Assembly (NCBI GenBank): GCA_017590115.1
Contig: JAGGNK010006426.1
Location: 771,578 to 835,577 of the forward strand
DNA: 64,000 bases
Source: Montifringilla adamsi
Taxonomy: Eukaryota; Chordata; Aves; Passeriformes; Passeridae
Direction: 5' to 3'
Part shown: in pieces, positions 1-12,986 of the stretch
How positions within the stretch are numbered: the stretch's first letter is position 1
How the letters are laid out: every line of letters starts with the position of its first letter
Notes under the pieces: model-generated
Seen by the model: only the letters and a program-made list of their open reading frames with translations
Told to the model about the DNA's origin: nothing
Database searches by the model: none
Position numbers and translations under genes: made by a program

Positions 1-3000
1 TTGAAATTTTCACTTGATCCATTTTTTTAATCAAATTATTCTTTATTTTTTCTGATTGTGGGGAGAGGAAATTATTCCACAATAACATGACAAATGTAAC
101 AGCTTAAAGGCTACATGTTTTCCAAAAGGAATTTATGAAAAATGAATGCATGTTAAGTTTATGCTATAATTTTCATGTATCACTCACAGATCATAGTCAT
201 CAGCTTGTGAACTACTACAGAAAAAATGTATGTGTAGAAAAAGGAAAGCCGTTACAGCAAAAGCCCAAGTGAGAGATATTCTTGAAATGAAATAAAACTG
301 AGAGATTTTACTGGATTTTAGAAGTGCTGAAAGTGAGTATTTGAAGTTAAATTCCTTGCTAATATAATTCCAAAGGATTTAATGGGTTTCTGCAGATAAT
401 TTGTTTCTTAATCTACATAAGCACTTTCAGTAGGAATGGAACTAAATGACTAAAAAGTAATGAAACATTTTTAATACCTGCTAAAATTGCTTATACAACT
501 TAGGTGTTAAATACTCGGGGTCACTTTCCATTTTGACTTTAAATGAAGATTTGAATGTATTTTAATTAAATATATTTTGAAGCAATATTCTGAAAACCAG
601 GCATAATTTTTTGATGAAAGAAAAAGTATTTAAACAAAAAGAAGACCCCTAAAATTTCTAATAAATGTCACACTTAAAAAAAAAGAAAGAAAAGAAAGAT
701 AAGTCTGCCAAAATTATTTAGCCAGTCTTGGTGAAAAGGTTTTTCTTGGTTACCACAGTTTCCTGATACTGCACAGCATCTTCCAGTAGAGAAGACAAGT
801 TGCACAGGAAGGCATGTTCCAGAATAAGTAGTAAGGGTCTGATGAAAAAATACACTCCCTTATTTACTGGCACAATGCTGCAAGATATTGTATTTGCCTT
901 ACAGCTCAAGATGTTTTACATACTAAGGACTGTGTTTTTAAAAGAATATATAAAATCTATGTGTGTACATACATGTGAACTAATTATACAAAACAGCACA
1001 TTATTGATCAAGTTGGTTTTTTTTTCTTTGAATAAGATTTTAAGAAACAATATTACTTGACAAATCAGTGTGAAGACAGATAGTCAAATCACTCATTACT
1101 CTAATGATCCTTAACTCTTGTTACCTTGTGATAAGAAGATCTTCTGGGACTATTGTCAGCCAAGTTGTATACTAGCTATAGAAAATTCTGTGAGGTCCAG
1201 TTTACAGATCAATATGTACTCCTTTGTTATGGCTCTGAGTTAAGTGAATAAATTTATTGATTTGGAAAAATATGTGCTCATTCACATTCATACCGGTGAT
1301 TGGATGCCAAATTGTCCAAGAGATAAGATGAGGTAACATGTAAAGAAAGTATTTTATTTTAATGACTGCAAAAATGTTCAACACTTTTTCCCATGTTCAG
1401 TGATGAATTCAGGGCCTTAAAGAGAATTGTGCACAATTACTTCTTTTTTCTGTTTTATTGTGAGTATTGATTTCCAGGAGAAAAGAGGAGGAAGACTTGA
1501 TACAATGAATTCAATTTTGATCCCAAATTCTGAGCTATTTTTTCCTACCAAAAAGAGGGACATTCATAAAAAAACCAGAATATAATACTAAAAAGTAATG
1601 TTTATGTATGTACGTGTGCATTCATATACAGAGATGGAGAATGAATGTACATCTAGTAGAGTCTTTAGATGATCATTGGAAAACAACATAGCACTAAAAC
1701 ATTTCTGATTTGATTAATTTTTGGAAAAATATAATAGATTTGATATCTTACTTCCAGGATAAGGAAAGTTTGGTAATAACTTTAAAAAATAACTCTAATC
1801 ACAATAGTAAAATCTGAAGAGGTAAGAGAAGAAAAATTCAGATGGGAATAAATTAAACCTAAAAAATATTTAATAACTGATGATTTTTGCACAAAAACCA
1901 TGAAGTTTTAAATGACATAAACTATTTTACTTTACCATTGAATTATGGTACAAGATTACATAAATACTAGAAGATATGCTTCAAATGCTGGCACATAAAG
2001 TTAGCTGAGAAATCTTCATGCAATAATTTTGCTTGTTTCTGTTTAATTAGTTTCCTTTAAGAGGGCAGAAAAAACACAGCAAAACAAAAACAAACAAAAA
2101 AATCCAAAACCAAAACAAAAATACGAATGCTAAAGAGAGAGAGAAATAATAGAGTGTTAATGAGATTCAAACAATAAAGTTATGATGGACTGTGGATAAA
2201 AGAAAAAAGCCAGTTTCTCTGCATTTTCATCAGTGAGATCACAATTTTGATGAGCACACCAGAGGGACACTCTTGTACTCTGCTTCTACAGTGAATGAAA
2301 AGAAACAAAATGAGCACTTTTGTATTGAACATTTAGTGACAGATGATGCGTCCTTTGAGATCAAAATTAGAACAACAAGGAAGTAGGTTCTTGCATAGTA
2401 AGAGAAGTGCTACAATATAACTCCAAGGAAAGACAGATATCCAAGTGTAATTATTGGCAACATTTATTAATACCTTAGAATCAAATTTTCTCATTTATAA
2501 TTTTAAATCTGTTGTAATTTCAAGTGGTGAAGTATCTTTGTGCTTAAATTATTATGAAGCAAGGATAGAAAACACAAATGGGGAAATGGGCTCCTTCTGC
2601 TATTCTTCCCTGCCTATCCCAGTTCATCCATGAAAAACATTCTGGATTTCACATGCATGGAAAAAACTCACTTTAATAAGGATATTGTGGCTGCAAAAAG
2701 GTAACAATTTGTTTAAAAATTAGTTGGTTAGTGTTTTCAGGAGTATAGTAAAACATGTAAACATTACATAATAGTTGTCAACAAATGAGGGAGATATTGT
2801 CATATATTGAGAAAAACTCCATAGGTTCACAAGTACTGCTAGTAAAAATTCTACAAAATATATTGAACCAGTATTCCCAAGAAAAACAAAGTATTTGTAA
2901 TTGAAAAAGTTAGATAAGGAAATAAGAGAATTATTTTCCAATTCACTACAAAGAGGTCATACCTCTGTTCTGGAATTAACCATTGTGCCCAGTAATTTAT

Positions 3001-4227
3001 GGATTATTTTATTTTGCCAACATCTTGCTAAAAACCACTTTTTTAAAAAATAAAGAAAAACAGATCTGAAAACTTGAAACACAGGTTGAAGAAATGGAGT
3101 GAAGAATAGTGAAGAACAGCACTAGTCAAAGCTCTGATATTAAGAAGGACATTAGGAAAAATCTAAACTTCAAAAGCAATATTGTGACTTTGACTTTCTT
3201 GTATAAAAGTGAAGAAGAGCTTTGAAAATGGCATAATTGTTTTTAATAAATGGCACTGCAAGAAACACTATTGGAATAGCTATTTAGTTGACACATCTTC
3301 AAAATATCTGGAAACATGGATGGGAAAATATGGAAAGGGAAAATGGATATGAGAATGATATGAAACTTCTCTTACAGTAAGATGATTAGAGAAATTATTA
3401 ACATGTATTTTAGCTTTTTTAGTGTCTAAGGAATATAAAATGAAAAAGTCACTTCACCTATCATCAATGTAGTGCTGCTTCTGAGGTAAAATAAGGCTTC
3501 ATTTTAACAATATAAGAAGTGTTATAAATCAATCATCTAATGACTTTGGCATGCAATCAAACACTTCACAGATGGAGTTGAAGGGAAATATTTCAAGTTT
3601 AAGAGGACACCTATGTCTGAGACTAGGTGAAATTATTCAGAATTTGATGTCTCTGTGTAGCTGAATGGAAGGTTTCATTTATGTCAATATAATGGAGATT
3701 ACTTTATCTCCCTGCCTTAAAAGCATATTGCAATAGTTCAATACAATCCCAAAGAAAATTGTAGCACATTACAGAAAGATGCTAACCCGACATTACTATC
3801 AGGTCTCAGCTTTAATTTAGTGTCCTTAGTTAAAGTTCTTGAAACCCTTTGATAACTAAACAGTTGCAGGTGCTATAGCAGTACAAGGTATTGGAGAGTC
3901 AAATTATAGCTATGAATACTGAATTTTGACTGTGATTAGCACACTTTTTCTGTGGATTAAATATTTTTTTTGGTATCCTGAAAAAAGAAAAATAACAGGT
4001 TTAGTGTAAAGTCAAAAATATGTACCATTAATGCAAGGGTGAAGATGAACAGAAACTTGATTGCAAATAATTTTTATGGGAGACCAAGTTGTTCAGGTGT
4101 GTGCCACTCATAATGTGGAGATGAGAAAACGTGTATATATAATGGTGAAAAATACAAATATTTTTGCCATTTTAATTAATCAAAATTTTACAAAATGTTG
4201 CGGGCTTTATCTCTGTATTGGCCATTC
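1..4227. other. Unique AT-rich non-coding stretch
   Basis: I see no recognisable gene or mobile element here. Open frames are short (86 codons at most) and do not resemble known proteins. Low-complexity patches include an A/G-rich run near 676-700 and an A-rich run near 2070-2125. The base composition and scattered stop codons in all frames fit intronic or intergenic vertebrate DNA. Confidence 0.6.
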
Positions 4228-4299
4228 ACTTAACAGTAGGATTTGATGGTCCTTGTGAGTCCTTTCCGATTCAAAGTATTCTGTGAATATTCTGTGAAG
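4228..4299 (+). mobile_element. CR1 LINE 3'-terminal fragment
   Basis: The stretch reads like the last 70 bases of a CR1 element: a 'gatttgatggtcc...' segment followed by two copies of ATTCTGTGA, the usual short direct repeat at CR1 3' ends. No further CR1 sequence can be seen upstream, so this is a severely 5'-truncated copy, which is normal for this LINE. The repeat unit is the main evidence; the rest is a loose match from memory. Confidence 0.6.
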
Positions 4300-5940
4300 T
4301 AAAATTAAGTATTGATTGCAGTACTAGAGAACTAAGCTTCAGGCAAAAGGCACAAAGTTCCCAGATTTGCAACATGTTCTGTGAGGTATTACATACTTCT
4401 GAGAGATTACACCTTTATTTATATGTCTCATTTGAAAGATGGCCACTCTGGTGGTACAGTGAGTATCACTTGGCTTGCTTACTGGTTGACAGGGAAGTGT
4501 GCCATTAGCTGAATCACCCACACAGACGAGAAGGTTGCAAGAATGGAAATAGTAAATTAGGTTGACCTGCAAGAACTTCAAGAGCCAACTAGACTGTGAA
4601 AATAAGATTCATATGAATTACAATACATTGCTGATGACTTTCTGAAAGAACCTTAACAGCAGAGTTCCACTTGTTTAATTCAGTTGCTGTTATGACTGAG
4701 TAGAAAGTCTGAACTTGAGCTCTTTAAAGCTTTTCTTTTGCTGTTTCCTTGTGCTATATAACAATACTTAAAACTGTAAAAATTAAGGAAGATTGGCTCA
4801 AAAGGTTATTTTCTGTATGATTCTAATTAAAAAACCAAGTTTTTCTACTTAAAATGGCACCATAAATTTTCTGCATGAAAAAGGAAAACAGATTCCTTAG
4901 GTATTTTTAATTTGCAGCCCTGTTCCTCACAAAGGGTATACTTACTAACTACATCTAAAACATTTTAAGCAGAAGGGTAGTCACTATGGAAACAAATTAT
5001 ATCAGTTTAATCAATTAAATTACATCTTGGTGATATAAAACTTCCCATTCTACACATCTTAATGGTTGCATTGGTATGTTCCTTTACAATCATGAGGAGA
5101 AAAGTAAACTCTTATTAATTTGAAGCACTTAGGTAAGAATATCAAGAAATAAAAATATTTACTGTAGTAGCCATCTCTGAAAAAGTGCTCATAAGAAAAT
5201 CCTATGTATCTTAAAAAAGGAAATGCCTGAAAAAATAATGCTGAATGTTTGCACTTGTAATCAAATCACAATTAAACAACCTTGCTTAAACTACAATCTT
5301 AACATAAATTGCTAGCACTGTACTGATAAAGAGATTTTCAAGTGATCATGAAAATAACCAGTATCCTATCTATAAAATAAAATGCCCTGGGAACTAATAC
5401 AAAATGAATCACTCAAAATCTCTGGAAAAGAAAGGGGAGACCTGTGAAAGAGCCATATTTTTATGTGACATACTGGATGGACACTGATGTAATGATTCAC
5501 AGCCTATCAATAAAAACCTTTCTCTAAACAATAAAGTGATGTCTACATTTCTATATATATGTGTATCACTATATATAACTTAAAGAGAGAAATGTATATA
5601 TTACATATATATTACTTCTAGTTGTTGAAAAACTTTGTACAGAAATATTGATCAGATTGATGATTTTTTTTTTGAACCACCACACTGCTTAATGCAATCA
5701 AAGATGAATAATGAATCAAACAACTCTTTTATTATTGTTTTGTGAGGGATTAGTTTAATAAGGTGAGTAAAGAACACATAGTACAGTTACATTTTCAGCA
5801 AACCAAATAGTAATTAAGAATGTCACGTGAAGAAAAGACCTTTACCCTTTCACCTGGGTAAATTTGCACTCGGTTACATTGTCTTAAGCATAAGCTTCAG
5901 GAAATGGAAACCAGACCTTCTGCTTGCTCTGGTCCTTATC

Positions 5941-5941
<1 letters not shown>

Positions 5942-5984
<43 letters not shown>

Positions 5985-6019
5985 TGCACGCACGCATGCA
6001 TGCATACACGCACACATAC
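5942..6019. repeat. (AC)n microsatellite with GCATGC-rich flank
   Basis: About twenty uninterrupted AC dinucleotides (5942-5981) run into an imperfect array of CGCATG, CACG and CATG words up to about 6019. The alternating purine-pyrimidine tract has Z-DNA potential and is likely polymorphic in length. It creates an artificial His-Thr reading frame on the forward strand and a Cys-Val frame on the reverse strand; neither is a gene. Confidence 0.95.
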
Positions 6020-6406
6020 TTTCTGAGCTGGTAAGAATTCAGGCTACTGCTTGTATTATCTACTTTACCATGATTGATTAGCAAATGTTGCTGTTTCAAG
6101 CTCAGTGTATTTTTGTTTCACTAGTCTAGTTAAAAGCATTGCTCAACAGTAAATTATCCTGTCTGGAGGGAAAGAGGCTTAGAAAAATGAAGCCAGAGCT
6201 ATTGCAATTATTTGTACTGGTTCTTTTCCTCAGCAGCCTTAAAAAATATTTCAAAATTGACTAAAACTCATTCACCTCAAAGGTATCTCTTCATATAGAT
6301 TAGAAGCAAATTACTTAGTTCCTATGAATTTTCATCATAAATATTACTTGTGGGTTTGAAATCCATTATAATGATTGCCCATTTTTTTTTTCTGGAGAAA
6401 ATCAGC

Positions 6407-6832
6407 TGAGTCAGATGAGTCCCCATTTGCTCAGATATGATGCCCATTTTCTTCTCAAGTGGACTCTCCAGAACTTCCCCAGAGAAACTGTCAAATCTAC
6501 TAGAAAACAGGATTGTTTCACAATAAACTAGGAATTAGAATTACATGTGGGTAGTCCACTGGTAACTACTGTCTGAGTCAGAAAAAACGGCACAAGAGCT
6601 TCCCCTCATTCCTTTTCCCGAGTGCTTTCTTTCTTGTTGCTGTTTCAGAAGATGTTTTTGTAGTCACATTGGGAAGTTGCAAACACCCTGACTCAAGTCA
6701 TATCCCCTTTACTTTCTGGAGTGCCTCATTCTAGGTCTGTTTCTGAAGAACCTTTTCAAAGAAACTGTTTCTCAGATGTTTTATAGCAGCTTCCTTCTTC
6801 TTTGTACTGCTGCTGTCGTTTTTGAAATGCAA
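6407..6832. promoter_or_regulatory. Possible enhancer: cluster of AP-1 sites plus octamer
   Basis: Three perfect TGASTCA heptamers (the AP-1 binding consensus) lie at 6407-6413, 6574-6580 and 6689-6695, within 289 bases. By chance one is expected about every 8 kb. A CATTCC word (TEAD-like) occurs near 6608 and the octamer ATGCAAAT near 6824-6832. Such a combination is what inducible vertebrate enhancers look like, but motif density alone does not prove function. No promoter elements or transcript evidence can be seen. Confidence 0.3.
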
Positions 6833-9800
6833 ATGGCTGCATTTTGAAACTATATTTCTACTTTCCATCTTTTAAAATTTCTTGAGTGTAGAATTGTATA
6901 ATAATCTTTGTTAATTTAGTTCATATATAGTTCTTAATTTTATTTATATTTAGTATAATTTAATACTCAAATACTGCTATGAAATAACATATTTATAAAT
7001 TATTACCACCGTCCCAGAATCATATCAGTAGTAAATTTAACAATGATGCTTTCATAATTCTATAGAAAAAGATCCAGAATTTGCTCTGTTAAACTTTATA
7101 GATTTGTTCATTTGCTGCTGAAACACTGGCAAGGCTGAAAATTAGGAATATTTCTATTATATTGACCACCCCATGGCTCTATACTTCTCACATAGAACAA
7201 GAGATGGAAATAAAAACTGAAATCCCCCTTATGTTTTTCCCCAGTATCTCCCTGGTAGCTTCACCTCAGTTTCTCATATATTGGTGGTGTTGCTTGGAAA
7301 TCTGCTGCACCTAAAGGAGACAAAATATACATTTAATCTTCTTACCCATAGCATTGTGGCATACTTCACACACGGAAAGTTACTCATAAGCTGTTTGCAT
7401 CTTCACTGAATTTCTGAAATTCCAATATACTTTTACTTTTTTTGTTAAATATATGTTTTAGTTAGGTGTACTATAAATTATCTGGCACCCCACCTAACGA
7501 TAAATTTAACACTTGTAAGTGGATAATGAACAGTAGATGCTATAGGGAATGGACAGGCAAATGAATCAATTTCCTGTTTTTCAATGTAGTGTAGTCTATA
7601 GACTATATTTAATATATTTTGTATAATAATTCTGTCAGGTCAAAAGATACTTGACCAATCTACATTTGTTTTAGCAGTTTTTCCCAATAGTTCCTTATTA
7701 ATGATTTTTTTCCCCAAATATAGTCTGGGTATCAAAACTCATTTTCTCTGATTAACCATTTTAGCTTCAATGCTCGTACAAGTTTTCAAAGTGTCTCATT
7801 TTAGGCTAAATTTCTGGATATACAGGATTTCAAAATTGCAATATTATCAAGCTAGGCAGATACCTTGCAATCTAAGTGGCACTGGACAGTCAGTTCTACT
7901 GTTATCTGTTTTTACCTTTTCCTTTCCTGATATTTCTCACTTTAAAAAAAAGTAGTACAGCACTGGTTTTGGTTTTTTGTTTAACCTGCATTCCTCTTGG
8001 GAACATTTGATGGCTCTGCTGGAGCTTTGTTTGGTGTTCTTACTTTAAGCTCACTGACGTACTTGTTTGTTTTCTTTGTGTTGTTGACAATACTTTTTAT
8101 TTTTGGCATACCAACAACACATTTAGATGTCAGATTATTCAGCAATTTGCAGGATATGTTCCTGAAATGGAACATGTAATATTTAAAAGAGACAGCCCAA
8201 AACAGAACCGGAAAATACGATACACATATATAAAAGAACAAATCTTATTCCCACTCTCCAATGTTTTAGCTAGTATTCCTGAAAAATAGAGACACCATTT
8301 ATTACTAATATTCATTCCATTTGGCTTTATTTATTTCCCTTTTTGCAAAGCTTGGAGTTTTGAACATGATTTTTGGCATATGGCTTGCAAATTTTAAAAT
8401 GCCGTTGTAGTAAATTTTTGGTCAGTGATCATTCCAGCAATCAGATTTCAATAATCAATTCAAGTTACATCAGGCTAATTTCAATTCTGTCAATTCATTA
8501 TATTCCATATGTTTCAAGTCCACTTTTTCCCAAAGTTCACTTACTCTCACTGCATTCTTTCTGATATTTGCTCTGTTCCACTATGGTGTCCTGCACATAC
8601 TAAATTGTCACAATGGATAAATCTTAAAATTAAAGTAAATATGTTAATAAAAATTAGCAGTGAAAAAAGAAATTGCAATCCTAAATTTGAAAAATAGGTA
8701 CTGGCCTCATTGAAAAATTATTACATTATGTTTAAGAATTCTAATGGTTAAAAAATAGCAAAATTCCTTTAATTAGTTTTCATTTTGGTTTTGGTTTGTT
8801 GGGTTTTTTTTTTTTTTCTAAGCAGTGAACTACTTGCTTTTATGCTGATCTTACAATCCAAATATGTAAAGAATGATGTTTTATCTAACAAGGGTCTTCC
8901 AGGACATATTCCTACTTCTGCAGTACATTCTAGTTTTAGGAAAAACCCTGAACAATGTTTCTGATCTTTTACAGAGTGACATGGGTTGGATATACTCACA
9001 GTTCACTCCATTACTTCAAATACATCATTTGCAGCACTTACTGTGGAGTGTTTGGATTTGAATCATGAATTTCATGACAGAATTTTAGCTGAAGAAATGC
9101 ATGATGCAAGCTACTTTTCCATAAAAACAATTTCCAATACCTTCTTCATGACCTTGCTCCTCTTGATATATTTAGTTTCTGTTGGACAATTTTTGCAACT
9201 CTGCTTGCTACAACTTTCTGGTGATTCTATGCTAGTTCAAGACAACAGGACATACTGTAAATATCCTTATTCACTGACCCACTCCAAATGTCAGCAAATA
9301 CAGCTATTTTAAATGTGTTACCCAGCAGCATTTGCTTTAATGGGCATTCTGCAACAGCATTGCTGCAAAATGAAAAATTTTTCCTCGTGGAAAGGGTCAC
9401 ATTTTTGCAAGCAGACTCAAAATAGATAGAACATAATTTCAGCTCAGGGATAAATGTCTTTTCTTTATTCCTGAAGAGTTTGAAGTTCAGGAGTGCCAGA
9501 CTAAGGCTTTAAATTTAAGTGTTGTCCCTTTTCTATAAATAAAAGAATTATGCTGGTTTAATGAAGGAGCAAAGTTTTAAAATGTCTCTGTTTACTGATG
9601 TGCAAAAAAATTTTCATAATTACAACTACTGGGTAAGTTTTTTTTCCTATCTTTCATTTTAGTGAATGATAAGGTAATTCATACTTTTGCAATTTACATA
9701 TTTAGCTGAGTTTACAACTGCCAGTGTTGTGACTATTCTTATTTTAGTCTTCAGTGATGAATTCATCTTGGAATCTTTATTTTGGGAAGGGTGGGACTGG

Positions 9801-11539
9801 GAAGAGAGAAGTAGTGTGTTTTAGGGTTGGGGAGAAGCAGAAGCAGATATCAGTTCTGTGCCTTGACTGATAGATTTTCATCCTCCCCTTGCTGAATATT
9901 CTAAAACTATATTCTTGATAGCAATGTTTGTGTATTTCACCCCTGAATTGTGCCTTAGTATTTTGATCTTTCAAGTACAAAACAAATTAGGTGACATTTG
10001 TCCATTCATAATTTGGTGAGGATGAAATTCGCTCCAAGGTTTACAGCTGGATCGAGGCTTATTCTCCACTAAGGTATCACACAGACTTTTTTCTAGCTTG
10101 CTTGAAAGTCTTCTTGCAAAACTCTACCTTCCATTTCTAAATAGAAATTATGTATTTCTACATAATAGAAATTTGTATTTCTATTTTTTGTATTTGTATT
10201 TGATTTTGTTTGTTTGTTGTTTTTTCCCCCACTAAAACCCAACATGAATATGAATATCCACAGGGTGCTGCTTCTTTAAATCCAATGGACAGAACAATGT
10301 TCCTCTGTGAAGTCAGTCTTACTCAACCTGAATTATATTAACAATGCTGCTGGTATGCCGAGCATGTGGATGAGGTGGTGCTACACTGTATTTTTCCATC
10401 TGTAAGAAGAAACAGGAAGAGTGTTTATCTCAGAGCATGATGTATATTTCAAGATATTTGGCTTGTCCCCCTACATTACACTGCTGCGTATCATTTCTCC
10501 AGATGTCCCATTTTTCTTCTTTTTTTGTTTTATTTCTACTGTATTTTCATAAATCAAAGTATCAGACTCAGTTTCAGAAATCATACTCCTTACCATATAG
10601 CTCAAGGACTTATGAAAGTCAGATATACAGACTACTGATGTAAGATGTTTCTCATCACAGAAAGCTTTAACCCCTGAAAGAGATTTCTAGTATCTTAAAA
10701 GTCTTAATTTTCAAGGCATTTAGAAACTTTTCCTAATCATAGATCTAGCAACTTGCTAATATTTGTAGTTATATTTATTGTTATTTATTATTACATGGTC
10801 ACTGGGGTGATTTTATTGTCATCTCAAGTTAATGTCTCTTCTAGTTTACTTCCTCTCTAAAGATGTTAAAAAATTTATAAAGATCCCTTATTGGAATGTC
10901 ATGACATACATATATATATATGTTTATTTTATGCCTTGATAAAAGAAAGAATTTCTTTTGAATTTTAGTTTGCTGTCATCTTCAGAATTAAGCATTATGC
11001 ACTAAGCATTATGGTCTGAACAGACAATTGCATTAATATAACCCAATCATCTTCTTCATTAAGAAGATCTGTGGTATCCTGTCTGTGAACATTTGGAAAT
11101 TGTGGTGTCTCTAATATACTTGATAACTGATGAAATTTTAAGCACAAGTATTTCAACTTTAAAAAAAAATGCTAACAGATTATTATAAATACTGGTTAAA
11201 ATTTATTCATATAGAAAATTTGTTGAGGGCCTTCAGGAAACAGCAACAATAAAGAATTAAAGATATGGTTCAATATAATAATTATTAAAGCCCTAGAGCC
11301 TGCTCCCAAATCTAGTACCATAATATGTACCTAAACATACGGAATTTAGGTTTTGTTTCTCCAGGAGATATGGTTAATATGGCATATTTGCAATTTACAC
11401 TTACCTTTGCAATTGTGCAGGTTGTGTCTAACTATTTCTAAAGTAAAAGGTCTAGACAAAGAATCTAGGAGCTGACCCAAATTGCCTCAACTATAATTTC
11501 TCAAAGATGATACTGACTTCTGCTGAGGTCCAACACAAG

Positions 11540-12618
11540 CATCAGACATGGTTAACGTGATCAGAAAGGGAAAATCCTATCTAATTTGATATCTTTGTAC
11601 GATAAGATATCACTGTCCTGTTGGTGGATGAAGGGAGCAGAGTGAATGTATTTCATCTGGATTTATGTAATGTTTTTGATATTGTCTGTCAGAGTAGTCT
11701 TCTGAACAAGTTTTCCCCCTGTGAAGAACTGGCTGCATCTGAGCAGAAACTAGCCAATGATGTTTCTGAAGCCTTAACTTAGGGAAATGTTCTGTTCAAT
11801 GTTTTTATAAATGGTCTATATGCAAAACCTGAAGGCTCCATCATCAAGTTTATCAATGACACTTGAGAGTTATTAATTACCTGAGAGTTGCTTAAGAGAC
11901 AGGAGTCTTTGCAGAGAGAGCGGGGTAGATCATCAATGACATGAAATTTAATAAGAGTAACTGTCAGATTCTGCATTTGAGACAGAGTAACACTGAATAC
12001 AAGTTTAAACTGGGAGAGGATCTGCTAGAGAGACGCCATGGGGTTATCAAATGCTGTGTCACCAGCTGATCAAAAGAATTGATTGTATTCAGTGTTGGTG
12101 TGGCTTCATCTTGAGTACTGTACTTATGTGGTTCTGGGTCTCACAATTTAAGAATGTCAAGGTCCTTGAATGCATCTGGAGAAGTGCAACAAAGCTGGTG
12201 AAAGCACTGGAAAGCATGTCCTGTGAGAAGTGACTAAGTCTAATCACTTGCTCTTGTCTAGTTTGGGGAAAAGGAGCCTGAGAGGCGACATCTTTGCTCT
12301 CTGCATCTTCCTGAGAAAGGAAAATAGATGAAAAGATGCTGATCTCTTCTCCCTGTATCCAGGCACAATACACATGAGAGGATCAGACTTGACATTAGGA
12401 ATCATCAAGGGAGACATAATACACTGGAAAAGGTTTCATAGAGAGGCGGTTGATGGCCGAGGCTTATCAGAGTTCAAAAGGTATTTGCACAATGCCCTTC
12501 AAAACATGCTTTAAATTTGATCAGTCTTGAAGTGATAGGTAGCTGGAGCAGATGATAATTGTAGCTCTGGAGCTATTCTATTCTATTCTATTCTATTCTA
12601 TTCTATTCTATTCTATCC
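11540..12618 (+). mobile_element. CR1 LINE, degenerate 3' part
   Basis: This is a truncated forward CR1 copy. The order of recognisable segments is that of the 3' half of the element: the 'ggtggatgaagggagcag' segment of the reverse-transcriptase region near 11620, the thumb and C-terminal region (about 11900-12250, including 'tctggagaagtgcaacaaag'), then the 3' UTR and an ATTCT array. Stop codons and frameshifts occur throughout, so it cannot encode a protein. CR1 transposes by target-primed reverse transcription starting at the 3' end, which explains the lost 5' part. The tail is a pure pentamer array rather than the common octamer. Confidence 0.85.
12574..12616 (+). repeat. (ATTCT)n array at the CR1 3' end
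   Basis: About eight and a half copies of the pentamer ATTCT directly follow the CR1 body. CR1 copies normally end in two to four copies of an octamer such as ATTCTATG, so this is either a variant tail or a microsatellite expanded from it after insertion. Confidence 0.95.
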
Positions 12619-12986
12619 CAACTTTAACCCAACAGGGTAATGTCAAGTCAAAACAGGGGGCCCTCAGCAGGGCAGGCTGTCTAAGAAATGTTTAAAGAGT
12701 AATTAGGTATAAGTAAAGCTACAGACATTCAATTCTTCTTCAAGACTTCTATGTTGCTTATCCAGGAACACTGTGATAGAACACTGATGGAAAAATTCTA
12801 TCATTTTTTCCAAGACTACAAGGAGGTTTACTGTATTCTCATATTCTGTCTAATAAAAACTTCACAAAGAAAGTGGGTTCAATGGATGTATTTAGTTATC
12901 TGAATGACCAGTGCACAAATCAAAGGTCCAAACTTGTAACAGAAATAGCTGAAATAAATTTTCTGGGTGGGAAATAAAATGAGGAG
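12619..12986. other. Unique spacer between CR1 and reverse LTR
   Basis: About 370 bases with no recognised gene or repeat separate the CR1 tail from the reverse-strand LTR that starts near 12987. Confidence 0.5.

Larger units (their letters stand above)
4300..11539. other. Unique AT-rich stretch with small simple repeats
   Basis: No gene is recognised. The longest open frame is 108 codons (8986-9312, forward) and resembles nothing known to me. The stretch holds an AT-dinucleotide patch at about 5550-5612, the AC microsatellite at 5942, an AP-1-like motif cluster at 6407-6695, a set of alternating inverted heptamers at 10133-10183, and T/G-rich low complexity near 8785-8820. Confidence 0.55.

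Noticed and set aside
5827..6099. Frames with His-Thr or Cys-Val repeats as small genes
   Set aside because: They are translations of the AC microsatellite at 5942-5981.
8986..9312. 108-codon forward frame as a gene
   Set aside because: No known resemblance or supporting signals; one frame of this length is not unusual in 64 kb.
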